From the NCBI GenBank assembly GCA_023433615.1, contig JAEZCJ010000106.1, positions 1 to 31,142 of the forward strand: a stretch of DNA of 31,142 nt, read 5' to 3'. This DNA comes from Bacillota bacterium (lineage in GTDB: Bacteria; Bacillota; Bacilli; Paenibacillales; Paenibacillaceae). Positions 15,428 to 22,660 of this stretch are shown here, piece after piece. Made by a program: the position numbers and the translations under genes. The notes beneath the pieces were generated by a model that saw only the letters and a program-made list of their open reading frames with translations, ran no database searches and was not told the DNA's origin. The stretch's first letter is position 1, and each line of letters begins with the position of its first letter.

Positions 15428-16345
15428 ATGAAGCAAGGCGATTATGTCGTGCGTAGATCATACGGAGGCGACGTGTTATTCCGGATCGACGCCTTTCGCC
15501 AGCAGACGGCCATCCTGAAGGGGACCGATTATCGGCTCTTGGCGGATGCGCCCTTGAACGATCTGACCGTCATCTATGATCCGGACTCGACGGATGCGAC
15601 GCTTGAGGTTCGGATCAAGGAGCATGAATCGATGCGTCGGTTTCGCGAGCAGTCCAAGTCCGCGTCTGTCTCCGTGTCCGCGTCCCTAGACGCCGACATG
15701 GAGCGCATGGCGCCGCTTAACGTGCCGGCGGGCATGACGTACTTCGATCTGCCCGGCAAAATCCTGCATCTGGACGGAGACGGCCATTACCTGCGGAAGA
15801 GCATGCAGCTATACGGCCAGATGCGAATACCCGCGCACGGCATCCATTCACACGAATCGCTGATGGCTGATATCCTGCGACGCATGCTCCCGCAGCTGCA
15901 GCCGGACATCGTCGTGATTACCGGCCATGACGGCGTGTATAAGCAACAGCCGAGCGCAAACTTATCGTTACTCAGCAGCTACAAGAATTCGCAGAACTTC
16001 GTGAATGCGGTCCGAGCCGCCCGCGAATACGATCGCAGCCGCGACAGCTTAATCGTGGTGGCCGGGGCCTGTCAATCGCACTTCGAAGCGTTGCTCCAAG
16101 CAGGCGCGAACTTCGCGAGCTCGCCGGGACGCATCCTGATCCATGCGCTTGACCCCGTATATGTGGCCATTCAAGCGAGCAAGACGTCTATTCGGGAGAC
16201 GGTTAACCTGGCGGACGTCATTCGCGGGACGATCAGCGGAACGGAGGGAATGGGGGGCGTAGACACGCTAGGCAAGTACCGGATGGGAATGCCGAAGCCG
16301 AAAGTCGTTGAAAAACCTGCGCAAATCGCTGTGAACGAAGGCTAA
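15428..16345 (+). CDS. yabG: Sporulation-specific protease YabG
   Basis: YabG (305 aa) is the cysteine-type protease that trims spore coat and SpoIVA-associated proteins late in sporulation. The N-terminus MKQGDYVVRRSYGGDVLFRI and the central VVITGHDGVYK and VVVAGACQSHFEALLQAGANFASSPGRI segments are family-typical; the last contains the conserved Cys-Gln-Ser-His stretch. ATG 15428 has GAAGAGGTGA upstream. B. subtilis yabG is sigma-K dependent. A sigma-K-like pair overlaps the end of repeat B here, but it would start transcription inside the ribosome site, so I do not annotate it. The gene lies between ksgA and veg, as in B. subtilis. Confidence 0.94.
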   Translation: MKQGDYVVRRSYGGDVLFRIDAFRQQTAILKGTDYRLLADAPLNDLTVIYDPDSTDATLEVRIKEHESMRRFREQSKSASVSVSASLDADMERMAPLNVPAGMTYFDLPGKILHLDGDGHYLRKSMQLYGQMRIPAHGIHSHESLMADILRRMLPQLQPDIVVITGHDGVYKQQPSANLSLLSSYKNSQNFVNAVRAAREYDRSRDSLIVVAGACQSHFEALLQAGANFASSPGRILIHALDPVYVAIQASKTSIRETVNLADVIRGTISGTEGMGGVDTLGKYRMGMPKPKVVEKPAQIAVNEG

Positions 16346-16380
16346 AATCTACAAAGTGTCTAAAAAGGGTAAAAAGCCCG

Positions 16381-16410
16381 TTGACAACTCTTTTCGACTG
16401 TTGCTATAAT
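16381..16410 (+). promoter_or_regulatory. Sigma-A promoter P1 of veg, consensus hexamers
   Basis: A perfect TTGACA (16381-16386), an 18-base spacer and a perfect TATAAT (16405-16410). Confidence 0.85.
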
Positions 16411-16421
16411 TATTGCTTTGT

Positions 16422-16450
16422 TTGACAAACACCTCTTTTTCCAGTATAAT
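16422..16450 (+). promoter_or_regulatory. Sigma-A promoter P2 of veg, consensus hexamers and spacing
   Basis: A perfect TTGACA (16422-16427), a 17-base spacer and a perfect TATAAT (16445-16450). The start near 16457 coincides with the AAAGAGGTGG ribosome site, so P1 gives the longer leader. Confidence 0.85.
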
Positions 16451-16476
16451 GGACGAGAAAGAGGTGGTTGTGGACA

Positions 16477-16752
16477 ATGGCTAAAAATGCGCTGTTGGAA
16501 ATCAAACGGAGCTTGGAAGCACACGTGGGGTCCAAAATTTGTCTTCGGGCTAACGGCGGCCGTCGGAAGACCATTGAACGTACCGGTGTGTTAGAAGAAA
16601 TCTACCCATCTGTTTTCATTGTCAAACTCGACCAGGAACAGCACGCGTTCAAGCGTGTTTCTTACAGTTATGCTGACATCCTGACGGAATCGGTTGAGGT
16701 CACCGTAGTAGGTGACGAAGGCCAGATGCGGATTACTTATATCCAGCAATAA
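16477..16752 (+). CDS. veg: Veg protein (biofilm/vegetative growth)
   Basis: Veg is a 91-aa conserved Firmicute protein with the motif LRANGGRRKTIERTGVLEE and the ending of the core FKRVSYSYADILTESVEV. In B. subtilis it stimulates biofilm matrix expression by opposing SinR; the mechanism is not settled. ATG 16477 gives the family N-terminus MAK; AAAGAGGTGG lies about ten bases before it. Two tandem promoters with consensus hexamers precede it, in line with the exceptional strength of Pveg in B. subtilis. It is followed by a sigma-G-type promoter and sspF. Confidence 0.95.
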   Translation: MAKNALLEIKRSLEAHVGSKICLRANGGRRKTIERTGVLEEIYPSVFIVKLDQEQHAFKRVSYSYADILTESVEVTVVGDEGQMRITYIQQ

Positions 16753-16769
16753 TGGACTTCGGTCAATCG

Positions 16770-16799
16770 GCATGACGGCAATCGGCTTCGGGCATCCTA
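16770..16799 (+). promoter_or_regulatory. Sigma-G-type promoter of sspF
   Basis: GCATG (16770-16774), exactly 18 bases, and CATCCTA (16793-16799) fit GHATR-18-CATWMTA with one mismatch. The start near 16806 lies just before repeat copy C. Confidence 0.6.
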
Positions 16800-16819
16800 A
16801 CGGGGAACACTTCAAAATA

Positions 16820-16873
16820 ACCGCTTGACAGCGTCGAATCAGCTTCTCGAGTTGCTTCGTGATCACAAGCGGT
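16820..16873 (+). repeat. Interspersed repeat copy C (54 bp, internally deleted)
   Basis: The ends ACCGCTTG (16820-16827) and CAAGCGGT (16866-16873) are inverted copies. The remainder (TCGAATCAGCTTCTCGA, GCTTCGTGATCAC) matches the right-hand parts of copies E and F. TTCAAAAT lies just outside on the left, as at copy A. It sits between the predicted sspF promoter and its ribosome site. Confidence 0.75.
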
Positions 16874-16891
16874 ACATGGAGGGATCCGTTA

Positions 16892-17077
16892 ATGAGCCGA
16901 AGACGAAGAAGCGTCATGTCGGAGTCGTTCAAGACGGAATTGGCGAAGGATCTCGGTTTCTACGATACCGTAGCCAAGGAAGGCTGGGGCGGCATTCGAG
17001 CCAAGGATGCAGGCAATATGGTGAAACGAGCCATTCAGCTGGCTGAACAGACGGTCGCGAACAAGAACGCGCCGTGA
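16892..17077 (+). CDS. sspF: Small acid-soluble spore protein SspF
   Basis: This 61-aa alpha/beta-type-related SASP is nearly the same as B. subtilis SspF in its core: MSESFKTELAKDLGFYDTV, then GGIRAKDAGNMVKRAI. SASPs coat forespore DNA and are made under sigma-G. ATG 16892 has GGAGGG eight bases upstream. In-frame extension to a GTG at 16859 would read into the repeat's right end and should be ignored. A sigma-G-type promoter lies at 16770-16799, and the 54-bp repeat copy C forms most of the predicted leader. A strong terminator follows. Confidence 0.95.
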   Translation: MSRRRRSVMSESFKTELAKDLGFYDTVAKEGWGGIRAKDAGNMVKRAIQLAEQTVANKNAP

Positions 17078-17108
17078 AGGATGCAGCCGGAGCGAATCGC
17101 TTCAAGAG

Positions 17109-17157
17109 AACGGCCCGCCCGCGCGGTCAACGTGCGGCAGCGGGCCGTTTTCGCTTT
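17109..17157 (+). terminator. Intrinsic terminator of sspF
   Basis: AACGGCCCGC (17109-17118) pairs with GCGGGCCGTT (17140-17149). The second half contains further GC pairs, and TTCGCTTTT follows. Confidence 0.85.
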
Positions 17158-17170
17158 TCGGATAGCGTTT

Positions 17171-17179
17171 TGTTATAAT
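17171..17179 (+). promoter_or_regulatory. Extended -10 promoter of ispE
   Basis: TGTTATAAT is an extended -10 (TGnTATAAT) with a perfect hexamer at 17174-17179. The -35 region overlaps the sspF terminator tail and is poor. Confidence 0.5.
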
Positions 17180-17248
17180 AGGGAAAAACTTCAAACCATG
17201 CGATAAAGCCAATGAGATAGCAGTCTGTAAGCGAACAGGTGGTATTGG

Positions 17249-18103
17249 ATGAAGATCTATGAGAAGGCGCCGGCGAAGATCAACTTGCTGCTGGACGTCC
17301 TGCACAAACGGAATGACGGCTTCCATGAAGTCGAGATGATCATGACGATGGTGGATCTGGCGGACCGGCTGGAGATGGAGGAGCTGCCGCGCGACACCAT
17401 CATCATCTCGAGCCAGGCCGGCTATATTCCGCTGGACGAGAAGAACTTAGCCTTTCAAGCGGCCCGGCTGATCAAAGACCGGTATGACGTGCGCAAAGGC
17501 GTATATATTCATCTGGACAAGCATATCCCGGTTGCGGCGGGCCTTGCAGGGGGCAGCAGCGATGCGGCGGCGACGCTGCGCGGGTTGAACCGGCTCTGGG
17601 GGCTGAACATTGCCGACGAGGAGCTGCGGAATCTCGGCGCCGAGCTCGGGTCCGATGTTCCATATTGCGTGACCGGCGGGACAGCGATCGCCCGCGGCAG
17701 AGGCGAGAAGCTGGAGATGATCGCACCTCCGCCGCAATGCTGGGTCGTGCTCGCTAAGCCGCCGATCAACGTGTCGACGGCAGATGTGTACGGGCGATTC
17801 CGCGTAGGCGACTTGAAGTCGCACCCCTCTACGGCGAATATGCTCCAAGCGCTGCAGGGAGGGTCGTTCCAAGGCATGTGCGATGAGCTCGGCAATGTGC
17901 TCGAATCCGTCACGCTGCCGCTGTACCCTGAGGTGCAGCAGCTGAAGGAGACGATGCAGCGGCTAGGGGCAGACGGCGTGTTAATGTCCGGAAGCGGGCC
18001 GACGGTATTCGGGCTGGTGGCGAAGGAAGCCAAGGCCGTACGGATCTATAATGGGCTTCGAGGCTTCTGTAAAGAAGTGTTTGTGGTAAGAATGCTAACA
18101 TAA
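17249..18103 (+). CDS. ispE: 4-diphosphocytidyl-2-C-methyl-D-erythritol kinase
   Basis: IspE phosphorylates CDP-methylerythritol in the non-mevalonate isoprenoid pathway. It is a GHMP kinase: APAKINL (K10) at the N-terminus, the glycine-rich ATP loop PVAAGLAGGSSDAAA from residue 94, and the third GHMP motif MSGSGPTVFGL from residue 246. The length of 284 aa is normal. ATG 17249 has AGGTGG at 17237-17242. It has its own promoter after the sspF terminator, and purR follows after 80 bases that contain a separate promoter. Confidence 0.97.
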   Translation: MKIYEKAPAKINLLLDVLHKRNDGFHEVEMIMTMVDLADRLEMEELPRDTIIISSQAGYIPLDEKNLAFQAARLIKDRYDVRKGVYIHLDKHIPVAAGLAGGSSDAAATLRGLNRLWGLNIADEELRNLGAELGSDVPYCVTGGTAIARGRGEKLEMIAPPPQCWVVLAKPPINVSTADVYGRFRVGDLKSHPSTANMLQALQGGSFQGMCDELGNVLESVTLPLYPEVQQLKETMQRLGADGVLMSGSGPTVFGLVAKEAKAVRIYNGLRGFCKEVFVVRMLT

Positions 18104-18117
18104 CCTTTACGCGCTCC

Positions 18118-18147
18118 TTGATAGAACCCGTATAAAAATGATATATT
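18118..18147 (+). promoter_or_regulatory. Sigma-A promoter of purR-ridA
   Basis: TTGATA (18118-18123), an 18-base spacer and TATATT (18142-18147) match at 5/6 each. Another TATAAT lies at 18153 without a good -35. Confidence 0.5.
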
Positions 18148-18155
18148 GACTGTAT

Positions 18156-18168
18156 AATATTCGGGTTT
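18156..18168 (-). promoter_or_regulatory. PurBox-like operator at purR
   Basis: Read on the minus strand this matches the PurBox AWWWCCGAACWWT at 11 of 13 positions and lies at the predicted purR start site. A much weaker facing half (CCCG at 18127-18130) lies in the promoter spacer. It suggests autoregulation. Confidence 0.4.
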
Positions 18169-18183
18169 ATTGGGGGGACCATC

Positions 18184-19011
18184 GTGAAGAAATTGAAACG
18201 GAGCGCTAGATTGGTTGAAATGACGCAATATTTGTTGGCACGCCCCCATACGTTAATTTCGCTGACAGCATTCGCCGATCGGTATCAATCTGCGAAGTCC
18301 TCGATTAGCGAAGACCTTGTCATTATCAAGGAAGTATTCGAGGGTGAAGGGATCGGAGAGCTGCATACGCTCGCTGGAGCCGCCGGCGGCGTGAAGTACA
18401 TCCCGAAGGCGGATAAGCAAGCGGCACTCACCGTCATCCATGACGTCTGCCGCCAGCTGGAGCAGCAGGAGCGCGTGCTGCCAGGCGGATACTTGTACAT
18501 GACGGATATGCTCGGACAGCCGGCGCTGATGAGCGAGGTCGGCAGAATCTTCGCATCGGCCTTCGCGAATCGCGAAATCGACGTCATTATGACGGTCGAG
18601 ACGAAGGGCATTCCGCTCGCTTACGCAACATCGATGTATCTGAATCTTCCAGTCGTCATCGTGCGGCGCGATAACAAGGTTACGGAAGGCTCTGCCGTCA
18701 GCATCAACTATGTATCCGGCTCGAACAAGCGGATCCAGACGATGTCGCTGGCCAGGCGGGCGCTGCGGGAACAGTCCCGCGTCCTCATCATTGATGACTT
18801 CATGAAGGCAGGGGGAACGATCCAAGGGATGATGGATCTGCTGCTTGAATTCAATGCGAAGGTCGCAGGCGTCGGCGTATTCGTCGAATCCGGCGAAGTC
18901 GGTACGGAAGAGCGATTGCTCGAGGACTACGTGTCGCTGGCCAAGCTGACAGCCGTCGATCTGAAGACGAAGCAGACCACGATTATTCCCGGTAATTATT
19001 TCTCAACCTAG
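18184..19011 (+). CDS. purR: Pur operon repressor PurR
   Basis: This 275-aa protein has an N-terminal winged-helix domain (about 1-75) and a C-terminal phosphoribosyltransferase-like domain with the PRPP motif LIIDDFMKAGGT (about 201-212). PurR represses purine synthesis and salvage genes; PRPP is the inducer, and (p)ppGpp competes for the same site in B. subtilis. The start is GTG 18184 with a run of six Gs six bases upstream. ridA follows after 12 bases, the same pairing (purR-yabJ) as in B. subtilis. A PurBox-like site in its own promoter suggests self-control. Confidence 0.96.
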   Translation: MKKLKRSARLVEMTQYLLARPHTLISLTAFADRYQSAKSSISEDLVIIKEVFEGEGIGELHTLAGAAGGVKYIPKADKQAALTVIHDVCRQLEQQERVLPGGYLYMTDMLGQPALMSEVGRIFASAFANREIDVIMTVETKGIPLAYATSMYLNLPVVIVRRDNKVTEGSAVSINYVSGSNKRIQTMSLARRALREQSRVLIIDDFMKAGGTIQGMMDLLLEFNAKVAGVGVFVESGEVGTEERLLEDYVSLAKLTAVDLKTKQTTIIPGNYFST

Positions 19012-19023
19012 GAGGAACTATTC

Positions 19024-19416
19024 ATGTCGACTAAGCCAACTTTGATCGCTTCGGCCGATGCTCCGGCAGCGATCGGTCCGTATTCGCAGGCGGTGCGGAT
19101 CGGCGATTTGCTGTTCACGTCCGGCCAGATTCCGCTGAACGCACAGGGCGAGCTTGTTCAGGGCGGCATCGAGGAACAGGCGCATCAGGTATTCCGCAAT
19201 TTGCAGGCGGTATTGGCCGAAGCCGGCACAAGCTTGTCGGATGTCGTGAAGGCAACGGTATTCTTGAAGGATATGGAACAATTCGCGGCACTCAACGCGA
19301 TCTATGCTTCCTACTTCGGCGAGCATAAGCCAGCGCGATCGACGGTCGAGGTAGCGCGGCTGCCGAAGGACGTGCTTGTCGAAATCGAGCTTATTGCAGC
19401 GATCCCTGTCGAGTAG
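19024..19416 (+). CDS. ridA: RidA family enamine/imine deaminase (YabJ)
   Basis: RidA hydrolyses reactive 2-aminoacrylate and related enamines made by PLP enzymes and forms a homotrimer. The 130-aa protein has the YjgF/RidA signature: AIGPYSQAVRIGDLLFTSGQ, VVKATVFLKDM and the active-site Arg in PARSTVEVARLPKD. AGGAGG lies just before ATG 19024. It is in an operon with purR; in B. subtilis YabJ was reported to be needed for PurR activity on purA, so the linkage may be functional. Confidence 0.96.
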   Translation: MSTKPTLIASADAPAAIGPYSQAVRIGDLLFTSGQIPLNAQGELVQGGIEEQAHQVFRNLQAVLAEAGTSLSDVVKATVFLKDMEQFAALNAIYASYFGEHKPARSTVEVARLPKDVLVEIELIAAIPVE

Positions 19417-19478
19417 TGGCGAAAACGTCTAGAATAGAAAAAAAGTTTATCATTGGACGGTTAAATTTCCAAAAACAA

Positions 19479-19507
19479 GAAGGATTTCAGCCGAGAATGT
19501 GGAATTA
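19479..19507 (+). promoter_or_regulatory. Sigma-H promoter of spoVG
   Basis: GAAGGATTT (19479-19487), an 11-base spacer and GTGGAATTA (19499-19507) match both parts of the sigma-H consensus (RnAGGAwWW and RnnGAATww) at every position. The AT-rich stretch at 19431-19478 just upstream is where AbrB binds in B. subtilis spoVG. Confidence 0.85.
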
Positions 19508-19545
19508 TACACCAAGTCTTCGATAGGCAAAGGTGGTGAACACAA

Positions 19546-19833
19546 GTGCAAATTACCGATGTTAGACTCCGCCGTGTAAATTCCGAAGGAAGAATGAAGG
19601 CGATCGCCTCGATCACCATTGACAATGAATTTGTTGTTCATGACATTAGAGTCATTGACGGCAATAATGGGATGTTCGTGGCTATGCCAAGCAAACGTAC
19701 TCCGGATGGAGAATTCCGGGATATCGCGCACCCGATTTCTTCGACGACGCGGGAGAAGATCCAAGCCGCCGTTCTTGCCGAATACGAGCGCGCAGCGACG
19801 GAGGAAGAAACCGTAATTGAAGAAGGTGCATGA
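19546..19833 (+). CDS. spoVG: Septation/sporulation regulator SpoVG
   Basis: SpoVG is a small nucleic-acid-binding protein (95 aa) that affects asymmetric septation and, in other Firmicutes, RNA regulation and virulence traits. The core TDVRLRRVNSEGRMKAIASI and FVVHDIRVIDGNNGMFVAMP is nearly invariant in the family; the acidic C-terminal tail is variable. The start is GTG 19546 with AAAGGTGG nine bases upstream. A full-consensus sigma-H promoter precedes it, and a perfect hairpin terminator follows. Confidence 0.97.
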   Translation: MQITDVRLRRVNSEGRMKAIASITIDNEFVVHDIRVIDGNNGMFVAMPSKRTPDGEFRDIAHPISSTTREKIQAAVLAEYERAATEEETVIEEGA

Positions 19834-19847
19834 TGGGTCGCAGCAAC

Positions 19848-19879
19848 AAGAAAAGAGAGCCTAAGGCTCTCTTTTCTTA
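19848..19879. terminator. Bidirectional terminator after spoVG
   Basis: A 14-bp perfect stem AAGAAAAGAGAGCC/GGCTCTCTTTTCTT has a 3-base loop. T-rich arms on both strands allow termination in either direction. Confidence 0.9.
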
Positions 19880-19882
19880 TGT

Positions 19883-20070
19883 GGTCGCTTGTGATCACGA
19901 AGTATCGCTATGTAGCGTATTCGACTTCGAATCTTGAACGCTAGCGAAAATTCCGGTGCTCATGTAGCTTTGACTACAAGCATATGCTTACGATGCTGCG
20001 TTTCCTACGGAAACGCTGGAGCTCCTCATTTTCTACTATCGTTCAACCTTCTCGGTGCTGACAACCGACC
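19883..20070 (-). repeat. Interspersed repeat copy D (188 bp, full length)
   Basis: The inverted ends GGTCGCTTGT (19883-19892) and ACAACCGACC (20061-20070) match 9/10. Read on the minus strand it aligns with A and B through their whole length, including GAACGATAGTAGAAA, GCGTTTCCGTAGGAAACGC, AGCTACATGAG and GCTAGCGTTCAAGATTCG. The perfect palindromic pair ATTCGA/TCGAAT is best preserved here. TTTTTGAA just outside on the right corresponds to the TTCAAAA flank of other copies. Confidence 0.88.
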
Positions 20071-20071
20071 T

Positions 20072-20100
20072 TTTTGAAATTGTAAGGCATATGCTATATT
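20072..20100 (+). promoter_or_regulatory. Possible promoter of glmU next to repeat D
   Basis: TGCTATATT is an extended -10 (hexamer 20095-20100). The -35 at 17 bases is TTTTGA (20072-20077), within the TTTTGAA flank that accompanies several copies of the repeat. The -35 is weak (3/6). Confidence 0.4.
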
Positions 20101-20177
20101 CTTATGAAAAGCAAGTACTATAAACACAACCATAAAGATACGGCCTTGGGCCGAGGAGCAGGAGGAATAATAACGAC

Positions 20178-21578
20178 ATGAATAAAATGGCGATTGTGCT
20201 TGCGGCTGGTCAAGGCAAGCGTATGAAATCGAAGTTGTATAAGGTGCTGCATCAGGTATGCGGCAAACCGATGGTAGGGCATGTGCTGGACGCGGTTGAG
20301 GCAGCCGGCTGCAGCAGAACGGTCGTCGTAGTCGGACATGGCGCAGAGACGGTACAAGGATACGTTGGGGAACGCGCGGAATGCGTGCTGCAGTCGCCGC
20401 AATTGGGTACCGGGCATGCGGTTATGCAGGCGGAACAAGCGATCGGCTCGGAAGAAGGTACAACGATCGTCCTATACGGCGATACGCCGCTGATTACGCC
20501 GGAGACGATTCAGGCGATGTTGAGCACGCATGAATCGAGCGGCGCGGCTGTCACGTTGTTGACTGCGCATTTTGCGGATCCTACGGGTCTTGGCCGTATC
20601 ATTCGCGACGAATCGGGCAAGGTTGAACGCATCGTCGAGCATAAGGACTGCAACGCGCAGGAGCTGCTCGTCACGGAGATTAACGCCGGCACGTACTGCT
20701 TCGACAACCGCAAGCTGTTCGCGGCGCTCTCGCAAGTGAAGAATGACAATGCACAGGGCGAATACTATCTGACGGACGTGATTGGGATTCTGCAGTCCGC
20801 AGGCGATACGGTACAGGCTTATTGCACGAGCGATCCGGCAGAGGCGATCGGCGTCAACGATCGCGTCGCGCTCGCGGAGGCAGAGATGCTGATGCAGAAG
20901 CGCATCGTGAAGCAGCACCTGCTCCAGGGCGTGACATTCATCGATCCGGCAGCAGCCTATATCGAAGCGAGCGTGAAGATCGGCGCGGATACGATCGTCT
21001 ATCCAGGCACGGTGCTCCGCGGCAACACGGTGATCGGGCAGGACTGTATCGTAGGTCCGAATTCGGATATCACGGATACCGTGGTCGGAGACGGCGTAAC
21101 GATCAAGCACTCCGTATTGCAGGAAGCGAATGTGTCCGACGCATGCAGCATAGGGCCGTATGCGAATCTGCGACCGGGCTCGGTGCTGGGCAAGGGCTGC
21201 AAGATCGGCGATTTCGTCGAACTGAAGAATGCCACGCTCGGCGAGGGCAGCAAGGTGTCGCATCTGAGCTACATCGGCGACGCCGTGGTAGGCAAGGATG
21301 TTAATATCGGCTGCGGCGCCATCACGGTGAACTATGACGGCTACAATAAATTCAAGACCGAGATCGGCGACAATGCCTTCATCGGCAGTAATAGCAACCT
21401 GATTGCGCCCATTCGCATCGGCGAAGGCGCCTATATCGTGGCAGGCTCGACGATAACCCAAGACGTGGATGCCAATGATCTGGCGATCGCGCGCGAGCGT
21501 CAGGTGAATAAGGAAGGCTACGCGGAGAAAATTCGCGCGCGCGCGAAGGCGAAGAAGGAGCGTACGAGCAAGGGTTAA
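20178..21578 (+). CDS. glmU: Bifunctional GlcNAc-1-P uridylyltransferase / GlcN-1-P acetyltransferase
   Basis: GlmU makes UDP-GlcNAc for peptidoglycan and wall polymers. The N-terminal Rossmann-like uridylyltransferase domain (about 1-230) begins with LAAGQGKRMKS (residues 8-18). The C-terminal left-handed beta-helix (about 250-450) has hexapeptide repeats, with GCGAITVNYDG and the Lys-rich tail expected of the acetyltransferase. The length of 466 aa is normal. ATG 20178 is preceded by GGAGG at 20161-20165, twelve bases away, a long but usable spacing. In B. subtilis prs follows; here ctc follows directly after 60 bases. Confidence 0.97.
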   Translation: MNKMAIVLAAGQGKRMKSKLYKVLHQVCGKPMVGHVLDAVEAAGCSRTVVVVGHGAETVQGYVGERAECVLQSPQLGTGHAVMQAEQAIGSEEGTTIVLYGDTPLITPETIQAMLSTHESSGAAVTLLTAHFADPTGLGRIIRDESGKVERIVEHKDCNAQELLVTEINAGTYCFDNRKLFAALSQVKNDNAQGEYYLTDVIGILQSAGDTVQAYCTSDPAEAIGVNDRVALAEAEMLMQKRIVKQHLLQGVTFIDPAAAYIEASVKIGADTIVYPGTVLRGNTVIGQDCIVGPNSDITDTVVGDGVTIKHSVLQEANVSDACSIGPYANLRPGSVLGKGCKIGDFVELKNATLGEGSKVSHLSYIGDAVVGKDVNIGCGAITVNYDGYNKFKTEIGDNAFIGSNSNLIAPIRIGEGAYIVAGSTITQDVDANDLAIARERQVNKEGYAEKIRARAKAKKERTSKG

Positions 21579-21638
21579 TCCCGAAGCGGAATGGCAAGAA
21601 TAATTGGGAATCGATAGAAGGCAAGAGGAGGTTCCCTT

Positions 21639-22292
21639 ATGACGCTTACCATCCATGCAGAGGAAAGACGCGTAGAGACGAAGAACGACTTGCGTCAGCT
21701 GCGTAGCCGAGGCAAGGTGCCAGGTGTCGTGTTCGGCAAGAACATCGGCAAGTCGACGCCGATCGCGATCGAGGAGAAGGAGCTGCTGAAGATGATCCGC
21801 TCCAATGCGAATGCCGTCGTCCAACTGACGGTGCCTTCCATCGGCACGCAGCCCGTCATGCTGACAGACGTGCAGCGCGATCCGTTGTCCAGGCATTTGC
21901 TGCATTGCGATTTTCACCAAATCGATATGAATCGCGCCGTTCGGACGCAAGCGCGCCTCGAACTGCACGGCATAGCCCCGGGCGACCGGGAAGGCGGCAT
22001 CGTGCAAGCGATGCTCCATGAGATCGAGATTCAGTGTCTGCCGGGCAGCATACCGGAGGTCATTGCCGTCGATATCTCGACACTGCAGATCGGGGAGAAC
22101 ATTCTTGCCGGCGATCTGAAGATGCCGCAGGGCGTCACGATGCGTACCGATCCGGAATTGGTCGTCGTGACGATACTCGCGCCGCAGAAGGATCTGACGG
22201 AGGAAGAGGCCGAGGACGCGGCAGTCGAATCGATCGAGGCTACCTCCCGTGCCGGAGAAGCGCAGCACGAAGAGGTCAAGACCGAAGCGTAG
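21639..22292 (+). CDS. rplY: Ribosomal protein bL25 / general stress protein Ctc
   Basis: This 217-aa protein of the long (CTC) type has an N-terminal 5S rRNA-binding L25 domain (about 1-90, with RSRGKVPGVVFGKN), a C-terminal TL5-like beta domain (about 95-185) and an acidic tail rich in Glu and Ala. It binds 5S rRNA in the 50S central protuberance. AGAGGAGG precedes ATG 21639. It lies in glmU-ctc-pth order, but without prs and with a minus-strand small gene inserted before pth. A convergent terminator ends it. I see no sigma-B promoter in the short glmU gap. Confidence 0.95.
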   Translation: MTLTIHAEERRVETKNDLRQLRSRGKVPGVVFGKNIGKSTPIAIEEKELLKMIRSNANAVVQLTVPSIGTQPVMLTDVQRDPLSRHLLHCDFHQIDMNRAVRTQARLELHGIAPGDREGGIVQAMLHEIEIQCLPGSIPEVIAVDISTLQIGENILAGDLKMPQGVTMRTDPELVVVTILAPQKDLTEEEAEDAAVESIEATSRAGEAQHEEVKTEA

Positions 22293-22317
22293 CCTAACGC
22301 AGCCAGCCTTAACACAC

Positions 22318-22354
22318 AAGCTGCCCCACCGCTCTGTAGCGATGGGGCAGCTTT
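22318..22354. terminator. Shared terminator between ctc and the small minus-strand gene
   Basis: AAGCTGCCCCA (22318-22328) pairs with TGGGGCAGCTT (22343-22353), and the inner GCT/AGC extends the stem. The T tails are short on both strands, so strength is uncertain. Confidence 0.65.
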
Positions 22355-22374
22355 CCTGCATGGCAGCGCGGCAG

Positions 22375-22617
22375 TCAGTATCCCGGCCTGGATATGAAGA
22401 TGAATCGATCGCGTTCGTAGCGCAAATCCGCGATATGCACGTATCGATCGCAGAACTGCGAGATAAACCCGATATCGCAATGCTCCGATGCCAGGTACAC
22501 CTGAATAGGGACATCGTGCAAAATATGATCGTAAAAATGACGGTCTTCGGTGAGCCGCTGTCCGTTGTAATAGATACACGAATCGGCGAACAAATCAGGC
22601 AACATATCATTGACCAT
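22375..22617 (-). CDS. Hypothetical protein, 80 aa
   Basis: I do not recognise the family. From ATG 22617 the protein begins MVNDMLPDLFADSCIYYNG, continues with EDRHFYDHILHDVPIQVYL and ends with RYERDRFIFISRPGY. It is rich in aromatic residues and Asp/His, with no membrane segment and two Cys-containing stretches (SEHCDIGF, SQFCDRY). AGAGGTGA lies four bases before this ATG on the minus strand, far better than the context of an upstream in-frame Met. It is divergent from pth and convergent with ctc. The protein-like composition and clean ribosome site favour a real gene. The opposite strand also has an open frame (22249-22647), but it reads through the ctc end and terminator. Confidence 0.65.
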   Translation of the reverse strand: MVNDMLPDLFADSCIYYNGQRLTEDRHFYDHILHDVPIQVYLASEHCDIGFISQFCDRYVHIADLRYERDRFIFISRPGY

Positions 22618-22660
22618 GTAATCACCTCTCCCTATAATGACCATTGAGAGCGAACAATCG

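Noticed and set aside
20472..22625. 717-codon open frame on the minus strand
   Set aside because: It runs antisense through glmU and ctc. Its Arg/His/Leu/Asp-rich composition shows no domain, and it has no ribosome site. It is a shadow of GC-rich codon use.
22249..22647. 132-codon plus-strand frame
   Set aside because: It starts inside ctc in another frame and crosses the terminator at 22318-22354. The minus-strand gene in the same place has a better ribosome site and composition.
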